From: Algibacter mikhailovii
Lineage (GTDB): Bacteria; Bacteroidota; Bacteroidia; Flavobacteriales; Flavobacteriaceae
DNA length: 64,000 nucleotides
Reading direction: 5' to 3'
Assembly: GCF_014651495.1 (NCBI RefSeq)
Contig: NZ_BMWZ01000011.1
Span: 18,266-82,265 of the forward strand
This document shows positions 63,894 through 64,000 of this stretch, piece by piece. Position numbers and translations under genes: made by a program. The notes under the pieces were generated by a model. It made no database searches. It saw nothing but the letters and a program-made list of their open reading frames with translations, and was not told the origin of the DNA. Position 1 is the stretch's first letter. Each line of letters opens with the position of its first letter.

Positions 63894-64000
63894 TGTGACC
63901 CGTCCTGAATAAAGGCTACATAATTTTAAACATTATGTACAAAAATGACAAAGTAATCAGACGGTATTCAGAACCCTTTAAACTGAAAATTTTAGACGAA
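63894..64000 (+). mobile_element. Left end of an IS3-family-like insertion sequence
   Basis: The sequence TGTGACCCGTCCTGAATAAA at 63894 looks like a terminal inverted repeat. It is followed 41 bases on by the start of a transposase-like gene. The element continues beyond the window, so neither the right end nor a target duplication can be checked. Confidence 0.6.
63935..64000 (+). CDS. Transposase OrfA-like protein (N-terminus only)
   Basis: The 22 visible residues (MYKNDKVIRRYSEPFKLKIL...) match the start of IS3-family OrfA proteins, whose first helix has the pattern 'RRYSxxFKxxIL'. The rest of the HTH domain lies beyond the window. Confidence 0.6.
   Translation, partial: MYKNDKVIRRYSEPFKLKILDE

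Overview
AT-rich DNA from a Bacteroidota bacterium, most likely a marine member of the Flavobacteriaceae. The evidence is the promoter style (TAnnTTTG -7 elements, no strong Shine-Dalgarno sequences), a LruC-domain lipoprotein, a MoaC-MogA fusion, 'TAT-variant' iron-sulphur proteins and a Wzx/Wzy exopolysaccharide locus. No rRNA, tRNA or CRISPR array was seen. All functional calls are by reading motifs; no database search was possible.

Layout. (1) 1-3486: the N-terminal part of a secreted surface protein, a long empty gap, and a ComM-type ATPase. (2) 3743-9779: nitrate uptake, with an outer-membrane porin and an NrtABCD ABC transporter. (3) 9945-13666: a five-gene operon encoding a Vitreoscilla-type globin, a Tll0287-like haem lipoprotein, a diheme transmembrane cytochrome b, a separate FAD/NAD(P)H/[2Fe-2S] reductase and a pentaheme cytochrome c. 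(4) 13840-14589: a four-cysteine FNR-type regulator. (5) 14736-21177: a periplasmic nitrate reductase operon (NapD, NapA, a tetraheme NapB-like protein, a tetraheme lipoprotein, an Fe-S protein and an NrfD-type membrane protein). (6) 21205-28915: a divergent molybdenum-cofactor operon behind a ModE-type box. (7) 28952-45941: exopolysaccharide synthesis. (8) 46304-52076: a seven-gene phosphorelay operon with an H-NOX haem-NO sensor, a FIST (NosP-like) protein, two soluble histidine kinases, Hpt, and CheY-like and LytTR response regulators. (9) 52221-54485: an AraC regulator, an MddA-like methyltransferase and an unknown secreted protein. (10) 54568-61170: assimilatory nitrate reduction, with NarK, a nitrate reductase fused to an NAD(P)H/FAD reductase, and a rubredoxin-tailed sulphite-reductase-fold protein. 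(11) 61431-64000: accessory genes and the left end of an IS3-type element.

How it fits together. Nitrate enters through the porin, NrtABCD and NarK, and is reduced in the periplasm (Nap) and in the cytoplasm (fusion enzyme). Both enzymes need the cofactor made by the moa/moe operon. NO from nitrite metabolism would be handled by the globin operon and sensed by the FNR-like protein and the H-NOX/FIST phosphorelay, which sits beside the exopolysaccharide genes it may control. Two regulatory signatures link the parts. A 14-bp palindrome, AAGTA-N4-TACTT, lies before nrtA, the globin operon, the FNR-type gene and narK. A 38-bp repeat lies 50-150 bp before each exopolysaccharide transcription unit, with a diverged copy before the phosphorelay operon. 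The most promising candidates for undescribed systems are the globin/split-NOX/pentaheme operon and the dual NO-sensor phosphorelay.
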